Shown: in pieces, positions 1 to 8,315 of the stretch
Layout: each line of letters begins with the position of its first letter
Position numbering within the stretch: the first letter of the stretch is position 1
Assembly: GCA_934546745.1 (NCBI GenBank)
Contig: CAKTDV010000002.1
Coordinates: forward strand, 1 to 64,000
Reading direction: 5' to 3'
Source: an uncultured Desulfovibrio sp.
GTDB taxonomy: Bacteria > Desulfobacterota > Desulfovibrionia > Desulfovibrionales > Desulfovibrionaceae
Length of the DNA stretch: 64,000 nucleotides
Translations under genes and position numbers: made by a program
The notes under the pieces: model-generated
Told to the model about the DNA's origin: nothing
What the model saw: only the letters and a program-made list of their open reading frames with translations
Databases searched by the model: none

Positions 1-38
1 AAAAGCGCGAAACCCCTCCTGAAGGGAATCGGGGAAAA

Positions 39-76
39 GCAAACGGCCCGCGGGATACCCCCCGCGGGCCGTTTGC
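39..76 (-). terminator. Rho-independent terminator after the lipoprotein gene
   Basis: A perfect 16-bp inverted repeat (arms 39-54 and 61-76, 6-nt loop) lies just beyond the stop of the minus-strand gene at 94. Read on the minus strand, the stem is followed by TTTTCCCC, a short U-tract. A stem this strong with a U-tract fits an intrinsic terminator for the lipoprotein gene. Confidence 0.7.
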
Positions 77-93
77 TGGCATAGTGTACCTCA

Positions 94-468
94 CTATTTT
101 TTTATGGATACCCAGTCGGTGAGGGATGTCATGCGTTTGAGCATGTACCCACGTCCCGATCGGGCCGCGAGATCCTCAAAATCGCCGTCGAGACGGTAGA
201 TGCGCCAGTCCCCTTTGGGAAGCTCTCCATTGGCGATCGAAGATGCAAGGGCGTTTTGAGCTTCTTCTGGGGAACAGAAGAGGGGAAAGTCATGCGCAAG
301 TGGATCAAGCACAACTTCTGATCCGCTGGCAAGATCAATGATATAGTTGCCAGGCGCGAAGGTGTAGGCCGTATCGCAGGGGGTGGGGGAGGATGTCATG
401 GGGTGTGGGGCCGCGCAACCTGTCATCATGCAGGCGCAGAGAAGAAAGATCGGTACAGGATGAAGCAT
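94..468 (-). CDS. small lipoprotein of unknown function
   Basis: This 124-aa protein has a short basic N-terminus, a hydrophobic stretch and a lipobox-like MTGC at about residues 15-18, so it should be exported and lipidated. The mature part is mostly polar with no domain I recognise. An AAGGAG ribosome-binding site sits about 10 nt before the ATG at 468. It lies just downstream of htpX on the same strand and ends at a strong terminator. Export is well supported; function is unknown. Confidence 0.6.
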   Translation of the reverse strand: MLHPVPIFLLCACMMTGCAAPHPMTSSPTPCDTAYTFAPGNYIIDLASGSEVVLDPLAHDFPLFCSPEEAQNALASSIANGELPKGDWRIYRLDGDFEDLAARSGRGYMLKRMTSLTDWVSIKK

Positions 469-491
469 AATAATCTTGCTCCTTGGAGGGA

Positions 492-1346
492 TTAGCCGCG
501 TCTGGCCATTTCCTGGAGGCGGGCGATGCGTTCTTCCAGCGGAGGATGCGTACTGAACAGATTGGCCATGCCGCCGTTGCCGAACAGGGGCGTCACAATG
601 AACATCTGTTCTGTGCTGGGGTTGCCCTGATGCATGGGAATCTGGCCGCTGGCCTGCCCCAGGCGGTGCAGGGCTCCGGCAAGCGCCAGCGGTTGGCCGC
701 AGAGTGCCGCGCCGGTATCATCGGCGAGGTATTCGCGCGAACGGGAAATGGCCATTTGGATGAGAGAAGCGGCAAGGGGCGCAAGGATGGCAAGAGCCAG
801 CGCCGCGATTGGGTTGGTTCCGCTGTTTTCGTCGCGATTGCCGCCGAAAAGGGAAGTGAACTGGAGCATGTTCGCCAGCGTGACGATGGCGGAGGCCATG
901 ACTCCGGCAATGGTCTGGATGAGAATATCCCGATTGACAATATGGCCGATTTCATGGGCGATAACGCCGCGCAGTTCCTGGGGGCTGAGCAGGCGCATGA
1001 TGCCGTCGGTCACGGCGACGACGGCGTTGTCCGGATTTCTGCCGGTGGCGAAGGCATTGGGCGCTTCCTCAGGAACGATGCAGACGCGCGGCTTGGGGAT
1101 GCCCGCGCGCGCGGCCAGTTCTTCGACTATCTGGTGGAGGTAGGGCGCCTCTTCGGGAGCGAGTTCGCGGGCGCTATACATGGAGAGGACTATCCGATCG
1201 GAGAACCAGTAGCTGCCCACATTCATGATAAGGGCGAGCCCAAAGGCGAAGAGCACGCCCGCACGGCCGCCGAGAAGGCCGCCAAGGGCGATAATAATGG
1301 CGGAAAGGAGAGTCAGCAGCAGCAGGGTTTTGAGTTGGCTTGTCAT
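492..1346 (-). CDS. htpX: HtpX-type membrane zinc metalloprotease
   Basis: HtpX is a membrane-embedded M48 protease that removes misfolded or damaged membrane proteins. From the ATG at 1346 the protein is 284 aa, the usual family length. Two N-terminal transmembrane segments (about 7-25 and 30-48) precede the zinc-binding HEIGH motif at residues 131-135. The third ligand is probably E205 in REYLADD, and another hydrophobic pair lies at about 140-200. An upstream in-frame ATG at 1361 exists, but the 1346 start has a GGAG 9 nt ahead, so I chose it. It is followed on the same strand by the small lipoprotein gene. Confidence 0.93.
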   Translation of the reverse strand: MTSQLKTLLLLTLLSAIIIALGGLLGGRAGVLFAFGLALIMNVGSYWFSDRIVLSMYSARELAPEEAPYLHQIVEELAARAGIPKPRVCIVPEEAPNAFATGRNPDNAVVAVTDGIMRLLSPQELRGVIAHEIGHIVNRDILIQTIAGVMASAIVTLANMLQFTSLFGGNRDENSGTNPIAALALAILAPLAASLIQMAISRSREYLADDTGAALCGQPLALAGALHRLGQASGQIPMHQGNPSTEQMFIVTPLFGNGGMANLFSTHPPLEERIARLQEMARRG

Positions 1347-1636
1347 GACATATCGCTCCATGATGAAGGGGGAATGCGTAGGGAGAGGCGGCGGGGCCGC
1401 CTGCGCTATCGCGGGTGGGGAGAGGGGATGTTACGCCCCCTGCCCGTTCCCGGAGATACGCAAAAATAGGGTTCTTCTCCAGCAAAAGCAAGGGAAGGGG
1501 ACGGGTAGAGAAAATAGCTATGGCGGCCCCTTGGCCTTTTCCCTGGGGAGTATTTTTTATTCGGCAATAATTTAAATAAATTGTACGTAATTTATCGCTG
1601 CGTCAGCTGATTTTTTCTGTGGAAGTGGTTGACTTT
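1347..1636. other. intergenic region between htpX and sat
   Basis: About 290 bases without a supportable gene, between the divergent htpX and sat. The part near sat becomes clearly AT-rich. It contains an inverted repeat with 7-bp arms, ATAAATT (1576-1582) and AATTTAT (1589-1595), around a 6-nt spacer, which could be an operator. Nothing else stands out. Confidence 0.4.
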
Positions 1637-1654
1637 TTGTTAGATTATTCACAA
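1637..1654 (+). promoter_or_regulatory. Rex-like operator upstream of sat
   Basis: The 18-mer TTGTTAGATTATTCACAA closely fits the Rex consensus TTGTGAA-N4-TTCACAA; the right half-site is perfect and the left differs at two positions. It lies about 70 bp before the sat start, next to a TTGACT that could be a -35 element (1629-1634). Rex is a NADH-sensing repressor, and sat is a known Rex target in Desulfovibrio vulgaris. The match is visible here; binding is inferred. Confidence 0.65.
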
Positions 1655-1726
1655 GATGTCTCCAGACATTAACGCGGCGGCATAGGCCGCCTGTGTTTGC
1701 TCAACAACAACATGGAGGATTGCGCA

Positions 1727-2998
1727 ATGTCCAAACTGGTTCCCCCTCATGGCGGTAAGGGCCTGGTCTGCTGCTTGCTGGAAGGCAAAGCCCTTGAAGA
1801 CGAGAAGAAAAAAGCCGAAGGCCTGAAGAAGATCGAGATTTCTTCCCGCGCCAAGGGCGACCTCATCATGATGGGCATTGGCGGCTTCTCGCCCCTGAAT
1901 GGCTTCATGAATAAGGCTGACTGGAAGAGCGTGTGCGAAAAGATGCTGCTGGCCGATGGCACCTTCTGGCCCGTGCCTGTGACGCTGGATGTGTCCGCCG
2001 CCGACGCCAAGGATTTGAAGGCCGGTCAGGAAGTGGCTCTTGTGCGCAAGGGTGAAATCATGGCCACCATGAAGGTCGAAGACATCTTTGAGATGACTGA
2101 AGCCGACAAGAAATGGGAATGCGAACTGGTGTTCAAGGGTGAAGGCCCCGACTCCGAGAAGTTCTGGGACGTGGCTCCCAATGATCATCCCGGCGTGAAG
2201 ATGGTTCTTGCCCAGCAGGAATACAACATCGGCGGCCCCGTGAAAGTGCTGTCGCAGGGCGAATTCCCCGAAAAGTTCCCTGGTGTGTACATGACGCCCG
2301 CTCAGCTGCGCGCCAAGATGGACGAACGCGGCTGGCAGAAAGTGGCTGCCCTGCAGCTGCGTAACCCCATGCACCGTTCCCATGAATATCTGGCCAAGAT
2401 CGGCGTGGAAGTGTGCGATGGCGTGGTTATCCACTCCCTCGTGGGTTCCCTGAAGCCCGGCGACATTCCGGCCGAAGTGCGCGTGAAGTGCATCGACACC
2501 CTTGTCGACAAATACTTTGTGAAAGACTTTGTCATCCAGTCCGGCTATCCTCTGGACATGCGTTATGCCGGTCCCCGCGAAGCCCTGTTGCACGCCACCT
2601 TCCGTCAGAACTATGGCATCAACAACCTGCTGGTGGGTCGCGATCACGCGGGTGTGGGCGACTTCTACGGTATGTTTGAAGCCCAGGAAATCTTCCGTAA
2701 GATTCCTCAGCCTGCGGAAGACGGCAAGCGCCTGCTCTGCCATCCGCTGAACATCGACTGGACCTTCTACTGCAAGAAGTGCGACGGCATGGCCTCCATG
2801 CGTACCTGCCCGCACGGCAAGGAAGACCGCGTCATCCTGTCTGGTACCAAACTGCGCAAGATGCTTTCCGAAGGAGCGGACGTGCCGGATCATTTCGGTC
2901 GTGACGAAGTGCTTGCCATTCTGCGCGAATACTATTCCGGTCTCACCGAAAAAGTTGAAATCAAGATGCAGCGTGCCGCTTCCGGCAGCACCATGTAG
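1727..2998 (+). CDS. sat: sulfate adenylyltransferase (ATP sulfurylase, dissimilatory type)
   Basis: Sat makes APS and pyrophosphate from sulfate and ATP, the activation step of sulfate reduction in the cytoplasm. The 423-aa protein carries the nucleotide-binding RNPMHRSHE (212-220, HxxH pair H216/H219), the GRDHAGVGD motif (304-312) and a zinc-binding cluster C349-x2-C352-x8-C361-x-H363, as in dissimilatory enzymes. The start at 1727 has GGAGG about 8 nt ahead; an earlier ATG at 1697 lies upstream of that site and is unlikely. The gene stands alone with a strong terminator behind it and a Rex-like site in front. Its codon use is strongly biased, as expected for a very highly expressed gene. 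Confidence 0.97.
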   Translation: MSKLVPPHGGKGLVCCLLEGKALEDEKKKAEGLKKIEISSRAKGDLIMMGIGGFSPLNGFMNKADWKSVCEKMLLADGTFWPVPVTLDVSAADAKDLKAGQEVALVRKGEIMATMKVEDIFEMTEADKKWECELVFKGEGPDSEKFWDVAPNDHPGVKMVLAQQEYNIGGPVKVLSQGEFPEKFPGVYMTPAQLRAKMDERGWQKVAALQLRNPMHRSHEYLAKIGVEVCDGVVIHSLVGSLKPGDIPAEVRVKCIDTLVDKYFVKDFVIQSGYPLDMRYAGPREALLHATFRQNYGINNLLVGRDHAGVGDFYGMFEAQEIFRKIPQPAEDGKRLLCHPLNIDWTFYCKKCDGMASMRTCPHGKEDRVILSGTKLRKMLSEGADVPDHFGRDEVLAILREYYSGLTEKVEIKMQRAASGSTM

Positions 2999-3019
2999 TC
3001 TTCGTTTACCGGTAGTTGA

Positions 3020-3051
3020 GGGGATGCTCTTCGGGGCATCCCCTTTTTTTT
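3020..3051 (+). terminator. intrinsic terminator of sat
   Basis: GGGGATGC (3020-3027) pairs with GCATCCCC (3036-3043) and is followed directly by eight T residues. It lies 21 bp after the sat stop. Confidence 0.92.
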
Positions 3052-3149
3052 GTCCTCTTGCCGGAGAAGCGAGAGAGGATGAACATGCCCGCGCACAAGA
3101 AAAGAGGGCGCGCACGGGCAGGGCCGCTTTCCACACGATGCGTTGAGGA

Positions 3150-3190
3150 CGCCGCATTTTCGGCACAGTCGCCGGAAATGCGGCGTTTTT
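3150..3190 (+). terminator. second hairpin with T-tract before the flagellar promoter
   Basis: CGCCGCATTT (3150-3159) pairs with AAATGCGGCG (3176-3185), an inner CGGC/GCCG extends the stem, and TTTTT follows. It may be a backup terminator insulating the flagellar operon from sat transcription. Confidence 0.6.
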
Positions 3191-3195
3191 ACGTG

Positions 3196-3211
3196 TGGCG
3201 TGATATTTGCA
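3196..3211 (+). promoter_or_regulatory. sigma-54 (-24/-12) promoter of flgFGAH
   Basis: TGGCGTGATATTTGCA matches the sigma-54 consensus TGGCACG-N4-TTGC, with the invariant GG (3197-3198) and GC (3209-3210) separated by exactly 10 nt. Transcription would start near 3222, about 70 nt before flgF. Sigma-54 control of rod and hook genes is common in flagellated proteobacteria. Confidence 0.75.
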
Positions 3212-3292
3212 TAATGATGTGTGGCAGAGGTGTCTCTGCTGGATTGCCAGCTGTGGACATTTCCCAACATGGTGCAATCAAAGGAGTTTTTT

Positions 3293-4087
3293 ATGCAGGA
3301 CGCAGTGTATAGCAGCCTTTTCGGCGCGTTGACGACAGAGCACCGTCTGAATTTTATCGCCAATAATTTGGCGAACACCAATACTATCGGCTACAAGCAG
3401 ACCCAGCTGTCTTTCAAGGACACCATGGCCTATTACGCGCATGATGAAATTCGGGAACCCCTCATGAATTTGCGCTCCAAACCGCTGTTCCCTGAGCCGA
3501 AAAATGCTGTGCGACCGCGTATCGGTGTCTCCCGCACTGACTATACGCAGGGATCGATGCAATTCACGGGCGATCCTCTGGATATCGCTATCAGCGGCGA
3601 AAATGCTTTTTTCCGCGTGGGCACCCCCACGGGCAACTATTTGACGCGGAGCGGGCATTTTGCCCTGAGTGCCGACGGCATGATTGTGACGCCGGAGGGC
3701 TGGGCGCTCCAGGGAGCGGGTGGCAATATCATTGTGCCGCCGGGGACGCGCTCGCTGAGCATCGGTGCGGATGGTTCCGTGCAGGCCGACGGTGTGGTTG
3801 TTGAGCAGATCGCGCTGGTCAGTGTGGATAATCCGCAAAATCTGGAAAAGCTCGGTCGCAATCTTTACCGCAATCGTCCCAATGTGAACGTGGCGGAAGA
3901 AGACGCCTACGCGCTTGGCGCGCGGGTGGAACAGGGATACGTGGAAAAGGCCAATGTCAATGTTGTGACGGAAATGGTCAATATGATTGAGGTGCAGCGG
4001 CAGTTTGAGGCGTATCAGAAGGTGATGCAGTCCGTTGACAGCCTTGATCGGCAGGCCAATGAAAAAATAGGCAGGCGGCAGGGGTAA
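3293..4087 (+). CDS. flgF: flagellar proximal rod protein FlgF
   Basis: FlgF is a proximal rod subunit exported by the flagellar type III apparatus. The 264-aa product has the N-terminal flagellar rod motif (ANNLANTNTIGYKQ at about 25-38), a central D1-like domain (SGENAFFRVG, TRSGHFALSADG) and a C-terminal amphipathic helix with EMVNMIEVQRQFEAYQKVMQ. The start at 3293 follows AAGGAG by 6 nt. It is the first gene of flgF-flgG-flgA-flgH, behind a sigma-54 promoter. FlgF rather than FlgG is assigned from length, the shorter divergent N-terminus and the adjacent FlgG. Confidence 0.93.
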   Translation: MQDAVYSSLFGALTTEHRLNFIANNLANTNTIGYKQTQLSFKDTMAYYAHDEIREPLMNLRSKPLFPEPKNAVRPRIGVSRTDYTQGSMQFTGDPLDIAISGENAFFRVGTPTGNYLTRSGHFALSADGMIVTPEGWALQGAGGNIIVPPGTRSLSIGADGSVQADGVVVEQIALVSVDNPQNLEKLGRNLYRNRPNVNVAEEDAYALGARVEQGYVEKANVNVVTEMVNMIEVQRQFEAYQKVMQSVDSLDRQANEKIGRRQG

Positions 4088-4211
4088 CGTTATGAGGCCG
4101 CCGTAACGCGGCGCATGCGCGGCGCGTCGGAAAGGGCCGCTTTTTTTACCGGAGCACGCCGCCCGGCGGCCGGTGTGCGGTAAGCGCGACAGCGCGAGGA
4201 GGGATTTTCGT

Positions 4212-4997
4212 ATGATGCGTTCTTTGTGGACCAGCGCCAGCGGCATGGTGGCGCAGCAGCTTAATATTGATGTCATTTCCAACAACCTTGCCAACGTGAA
4301 TACCACGGGATTCAAAAAAAGCCGCGCCGAGTTTGAGGACCTCATGTACCAGACCATGAAGGTGGCGGGCGCCATTACCGAAGGGGATACGACCCTGCCT
4401 GTGGGGATTCAGGTCGGTATGGGCGTGCGTCCCACGGCGGTGCACAAGTTCTTCACCCAGGGCGATTTCCAGAATACGGGGAATCCTCTGGATGTGGCCA
4501 TTGAAGGCGACGGCTTTTTTCAGGTCGATGTCAATGGCGAGCTCATGTACACCCGTTCGGGATCGTTCAAGCTCAATCAGGACGGTACCGTCGTAACGAG
4601 TAACGGCTACATTTTGCAGCCGGAATTTGCGGTTCCTGCGGAAACCAAGGAGATTTCCATTTCCGCCAACGGACATCTGGCCGCGCTGGACGCCAATGGG
4701 CAGGAAATCGCCGCCGCAGAAATTCCCCTGTATACCTTTATCAATCCCGCGGGCCTTGATGCGCGGGGACGGAATCTCTACACCCCTACGGAAGCTTCGG
4801 GCGCGGAGCAGGAAGGCATTCCCGGCGAAGACAACGTGGGCACCCTGGCGCAGGGATTTCTTGAAATGTCCAACGTCGAAGTCGTTGATGAAATGGTCAA
4901 CATGATTGTGGGACAGCGTGCCTATGAAGTGAACTCCAAGTCCATTCAGACTTCCGACAGCATGTTGGGAACGGCCGTGCAGCTCAAGCGCGCGTAA
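4212..4997 (+). CDS. flgG: flagellar distal rod protein FlgG
   Basis: FlgG polymerises into the distal rod that crosses the periplasm. The 261-aa protein begins MMRSLWTSASGMVAQQ, the family N-terminus, followed by SNNLANVNTTGFKKSRAEFE (about residues 24-43). The central EGDGFFQV and TRSGSFKLNQDG motifs and the C-terminal EMVNMIVGQRAYEVNSK are all typical. GAGGAGGG lies 9-15 nt ahead of the tandem ATG codons at 4212 and 4215. It is second in the flagellar operon, 124 bp after flgF. Confidence 0.97.
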   Translation: MMRSLWTSASGMVAQQLNIDVISNNLANVNTTGFKKSRAEFEDLMYQTMKVAGAITEGDTTLPVGIQVGMGVRPTAVHKFFTQGDFQNTGNPLDVAIEGDGFFQVDVNGELMYTRSGSFKLNQDGTVVTSNGYILQPEFAVPAETKEISISANGHLAALDANGQEIAAAEIPLYTFINPAGLDARGRNLYTPTEASGAEQEGIPGEDNVGTLAQGFLEMSNVEVVDEMVNMIVGQRAYEVNSKSIQTSDSMLGTAVQLKRA

Positions 4998-5077
4998 CAG
5001 GGGAATTTCCTTGAGCGCATGTCACTTTTGAACGTGTTCAATGGCTGTGTCCAGAGTGTGCCTTGTGCGGAGATGTT

Positions 5078-6373
5078 ATGTGCCTGCTTTTTCGTTCGTT
5101 GCGGAGAGTGTCCGTTCGTTCTGGAAGTGTTTTTTCGCGATGCTGCGGCACGCCGAAAGAGCGCATTCTGTGGCGTGACGGCGCGCGTATGTCCGGAAGC
5201 GCATGTCTCTGGGGGCTGTTGTGCTTTTGCCTTGCCCTAGTGCCCCAGGTACGCGTGGTACAGGCCTGGAGCGGTGGCAGCGTCGTCGGAGGCGCGTTTC
5301 AGGATGGAGAACGGAGCTATCGCCAATCTTCCGTGGCGCAATCGTTGCAGAACAGTGACCGGCGCGGCATTCTCCTGCCGGAGGATGCCCATTCTTCCCG
5401 TAGGAGCGGCCTTCGGGCAACCCTTGCCGAGAATGCCGCGCCGTTGGCAAACCCGGATTCCACCGTTTTTCTGGAGCCGGACGACTGGCGTATCAGGATA
5501 CGCGCCGCCGCCGTTGCCCGAGGGGATCAGGTCCTGCTTGGCGATATAGGGGAGCCGCTTGGTCAGATGTCGACGGATCGCTGGCGGGCGCTGGCTTCAC
5601 AGCCCCTGTGGCCAGCGCCCGCGGAAGAGGGAAAACCCCTGCAGATCAGCCGATCGCGTCTGTCTCTGGCTCTGCGGCAGACGCTGGGCAAGGACGTGAG
5701 CGGACGCTGCATCCTCCCGCCGTCGCTGGTCATCCAGCGAGGCGGCCTCCTGTTTACGGAAGAGGCCCTGCGGGACTATGTCGTCCGCAGTCTTGCGCCG
5801 CATCTTGCGGCCATGCCGGGGCAGGCGGAGCTGACGGATTTTCGCCTGCCGGAATATATCTTCCTGAGCCATTCGCAGCAGCGGGTGCAACTGGAGGTGG
5901 GCAAGCTTGCTCCCGGGCGCGTGACGTTGCGTTTTGCCGTGCAGGAGGCGGACGGCACGGTTCTACGGCGTGTTTCCGGCCTGGCCAGCCTTGTTCTCTG
6001 GGTGACGCTTCCAGCGGCGGCCCGCCCCCTGAACAAGGGGGAGCACCTGAATCCCGAAGCGGTGACGTTCATCCGTTTCAATGCGTCGCAGTTACGCGGC
6101 GTGCCGTGGGATGGTCAGGGCGGCCCCTGGCAGGCGACACGCAGTCTGACGACCGGGGAACCCATTTTGCAGAGTGATCTGGCAAGCCAGCTCATGGTGC
6201 GGCGCGGCGACGTGGTGAAGCTTATTTTCAAACGCGGCAACGTGCATATGGAAACGCATGCCGAAGCCCTGGGCGACGGCGAACCCGGAGGCACTGTTGC
6301 TGTGCGCAATCTGCAAACCAAAAAACAGGTCTACGGTATTGTGCGGGACGGCAATACCGTCATTATCCGTTAA
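5078..6373 (+). CDS. flgA: flagellar P-ring assembly chaperone FlgA
   Basis: FlgA is a periplasmic chaperone for P-ring (FlgI) assembly. The C-terminal SAF/ChapFlgA region is clear: LNKGEHLNPEAVTFI (about 315-329) and the end VRNLQTKKQVYGIVRDGNTV. At 431 aa it is longer than common FlgA proteins because of an N-terminal part of low conservation. A signal peptide is visible as MSGSACLWGLLCFCLALVPQ starting at 5189. GGAG 5 nt before the ATG at 5078 favours the longer start, but 5189 gives a cleaner signal peptide, so the start is uncertain. It is third in the operon. Confidence 0.88.
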   Translation: MCLLFRSLRRVSVRSGSVFSRCCGTPKERILWRDGARMSGSACLWGLLCFCLALVPQVRVVQAWSGGSVVGGAFQDGERSYRQSSVAQSLQNSDRRGILLPEDAHSSRRSGLRATLAENAAPLANPDSTVFLEPDDWRIRIRAAAVARGDQVLLGDIGEPLGQMSTDRWRALASQPLWPAPAEEGKPLQISRSRLSLALRQTLGKDVSGRCILPPSLVIQRGGLLFTEEALRDYVVRSLAPHLAAMPGQAELTDFRLPEYIFLSHSQQRVQLEVGKLAPGRVTLRFAVQEADGTVLRRVSGLASLVLWVTLPAAARPLNKGEHLNPEAVTFIRFNASQLRGVPWDGQGGPWQATRSLTTGEPILQSDLASQLMVRRGDVVKLIFKRGNVHMETHAEALGDGEPGGTVAVRNLQTKKQVYGIVRDGNTVIIR

Positions 6374-6484
6374 GCGGGAATTTCCTGTTGTCATGATCCG
6401 TCCGGCTGTGGGGATGCGCGTGGCACACGCCCCGAAACGTCATGGCCGGGTATGCGTGAGATTGTCCCAAGGGAGGGAAAACAT

Positions 6485-7207
6485 ATGAGGACACGCCTGT
6501 TTACTCTGGCGCTGTGCGCCGTCTTTCCGTTGTGCGCCGCATGCAGCGGCAGCACCAACCGTACCCCCAGCATTCGCACAACCATGACGCCGCCGCAGGA
6601 ATACCGGCAGGAAGAAAATCTGCCCAATAATCCCGGTTCCATTTTCGCGGCCAGCGATTCGGATACCCTGTTTTCCGATAGCCGGGCACGGCGCGTGGGT
6701 GATATCGTCATCGTGAAGCTGGTGGAAAACACCAAGGCGCAGCATAAGGCCGAAACGTCCGTCAGCAAGGACAACAGCAATAATTACGGCGTCAGTGCCC
6801 TTATGGGAAAATCCAAGGTAGGCTTCATTCCGTTTGTGGGCATCGGCCCGCAGGGGCGCGTGGGTGCCAACCCGCTTCTGGCCTCCAGTTCGACGGGTGA
6901 TGTGAACAGCACCGGCAAGACCAAGCGTGAAAACTATGTGACGACCTCCCTTGCGACGCGCGTCATCCGCGTGTTGCCCGGCGGGTTGCTGCAGATTGAG
7001 GGCGCGCGGGAAATCCGTGTCAACGAGGAGACGGAATACATGGTCGTGCGCGGCATGGTGCGCGCCAAGGATGTCACGTCCGATAATTCCGTGCTGTCCA
7101 CGCAGATTGCCGATGCCTCCATCGAGTATTACGGCAAGGGCGTTCTTACGGACAAGCAGAAGCCCGGCTGGTTCAGCCGTCTGATGGATAACGTGTGGCC
7201 GTTCTAG
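6485..7207 (+). CDS. flgH: flagellar L-ring lipoprotein FlgH
   Basis: FlgH forms the outer-membrane L-ring around the rod. The 240-aa product starts with a lipoprotein signal peptide ending LCAAC (Cys at about 20). It has the family motifs NNPGSIFAASDSDTLFSDSR, RRVGDIVIVKLVENTKA and the C-terminal VVRGMVRAKDVTSDNSVLST followed by a terminal membrane-associated segment. GGGAGGG precedes the ATG at 6485. It is the last gene of the operon here: flgI and flgJ, often next in line, are absent and a palindromic element follows directly. Confidence 0.96.
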   Translation: MRTRLFTLALCAVFPLCAACSGSTNRTPSIRTTMTPPQEYRQEENLPNNPGSIFAASDSDTLFSDSRARRVGDIVIVKLVENTKAQHKAETSVSKDNSNNYGVSALMGKSKVGFIPFVGIGPQGRVGANPLLASSSTGDVNSTGKTKRENYVTTSLATRVIRVLPGGLLQIEGAREIRVNEETEYMVVRGMVRAKDVTSDNSVLSTQIADASIEYYGKGVLTDKQKPGWFSRLMDNVWPF

Positions 7208-7239
7208 AGCGGTTGTGGGTTGAAAACAAAAACCGCTCT
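7206..7239. repeat. dispersed palindromic element, copy 1
   Basis: AGAGCGGTT (7206-7214) and AACCGCTCT (7231-7239) flank a centre containing GTTGAAAAC. Copies 2 (9724-9754) and 3 (15385-15419) share the same AGCGGT/ACCGCTCT arms and the GTT-N3/4-AAC core. It starts within the flgH stop region. Confidence 0.65.
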
Positions 7240-7268
7240 GGAGGATGCGAACGCGTCCTCCAGAGCGG
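7233..7268. terminator. bidirectional hairpin between flgH and the convergent oxidase gene
   Basis: CCGCTCTGGAGGA (7233-7245) pairs perfectly with TCCTCCAGAGCGG (7256-7268). It overlaps the right arm of palindrome copy 1, so two alternative structures compete. No long T-tract follows; a terminating role for the two convergent genes is inferred from position. Confidence 0.5.
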
Positions 7269-7292
7269 TGACGATGTTCCTATGAAACCGTT

Positions 7293-8315
7293 CTAACCGC
7301 GATAAAGGATGCTTTCATTGATGTCCGTCAGCGAGGCGCAGCCGGTAAGCAGCATGGCCTGCGTAAGCTGGGCTTTGACGGTCTCAAAGTAGGCCTTGAC
7401 GCCGTCGGGGCCGCCGCCAATGGCCGCCACGGAGACAGGGCGGCCGATGAGGACGGCTTCCGCCCCCAAGGCCAGCATTTTGAGAACATCCACGCCGGTA
7501 CGGATACCGCCGTCCGCCAGAATGCGGATGTGCCCGCGCACGGCTTCGGCAATGGCGGGCAGCACTTCCGCCGTGCCAGGGCAGTGATCGAGCACCCGGC
7601 CGCCATGATTGGAGACCACGATGGCATCCGCGCCCGCGTCGACGGCGCGGCGGGCGGCTTCGGCCGTCATGACACCCTTGATCATCAGCTTGCGCCCGGC
7701 ATCGTGGACGAAGGAAACCAGATCCTCCAGCTCCTTCTGCGACATGGGCGCTACGGGGCGTCCCATCTTGCGCAGGGTGATCAGGCCGGCGGCGTCCACG
7801 TCCACGCCGAGGACGGGGCAGCCCGGAGCCAACAGGCGTTCCGCCTTGTCGTAGAGTTCCTTGCCTTCCCACGGTTTGACAAAGGGGATGCCGTAGCCCT
7901 TCTCGGCGCGCAGCGCGGCCTCGGCCCCATCCACGATGAACGGCGGCACGCCGTCACCCGTACAGCCCACGGCCCCCGCGGCGCGGCTGCCGGAGATGAC
8001 GGCGTGGATGTAGTCATCTTCGCTCATGCTGTCTCCCATGTTGAAGGAGACGCCCCCGATGGGAGCGGCAAGCACGGGCAGTTCCATGTCGAAGCCGAGC
8101 AGGGAAAGCTGGGTTTTGGGATCGCGCGCATCGTGCAGGGCCGTCATGTTCAGCCGCTGCGCCGACAGCGCCGTCACGTTGTTACGGAACGAAGCGCCCG
8201 TGACGAGCCCCCCCATACCGGGAACCTCTCCGGCGCAGGCGCGGCCGTCGCAGACGGGACAGACACGGCAGAAGCCCTTCATGCGCTCCCGCGCAAGCTT
8301 GCGTACATCATTCAT
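7293..8315 (-). CDS. alpha-hydroxy-acid oxidizing protein (FMN-dependent, LldD family)
   Basis: This 340-aa TIM-barrel protein belongs to the FMN-dependent 2-hydroxy-acid dehydrogenase/oxidase family. Visible motifs are LPVLAAPIGGVS (flavin region), KGVMTAEAA with the flavin-contacting Lys, VSNHGGRVLDH with the catalytic His and substrate-binding Arg, and ILADGGIRTGVDVLK for phosphate binding. The N-terminus carries a Cys-rich CRVCPVCDGRACAGE stretch, not part of classical lactate oxidases, which suggests an electron transfer or metal site. The start at 8315 is preceded by AAGGAG. The true substrate is unknown; lactate is plausible in a lactate-using sulfate reducer. Confidence 0.85.
   Translation of the reverse strand: MNDVRKLARERMKGFCRVCPVCDGRACAGEVPGMGGLVTGASFRNNVTALSAQRLNMTALHDARDPKTQLSLLGFDMELPVLAAPIGGVSFNMGDSMSEDDYIHAVISGSRAAGAVGCTGDGVPPFIVDGAEAALRAEKGYGIPFVKPWEGKELYDKAERLLAPGCPVLGVDVDAAGLITLRKMGRPVAPMSQKELEDLVSFVHDAGRKLMIKGVMTAEAARRAVDAGADAIVVSNHGGRVLDHCPGTAEVLPAIAEAVRGHIRILADGGIRTGVDVLKMLALGAEAVLIGRPVSVAAIGGGPDGVKAYFETVKAQLTQAMLLTGCASLTDINESILYRG

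Noticed and set aside
1697..1726. upstream ATG for sat
   Set aside because: The GGAGG lies after it and serves the ATG at 1727; the extra ten residues are not typical of Sat.
1649..3277. 542-codon open frame opposite sat
   Set aside because: Shadow of sat; strong codon bias in sat removes stops from the other strand.
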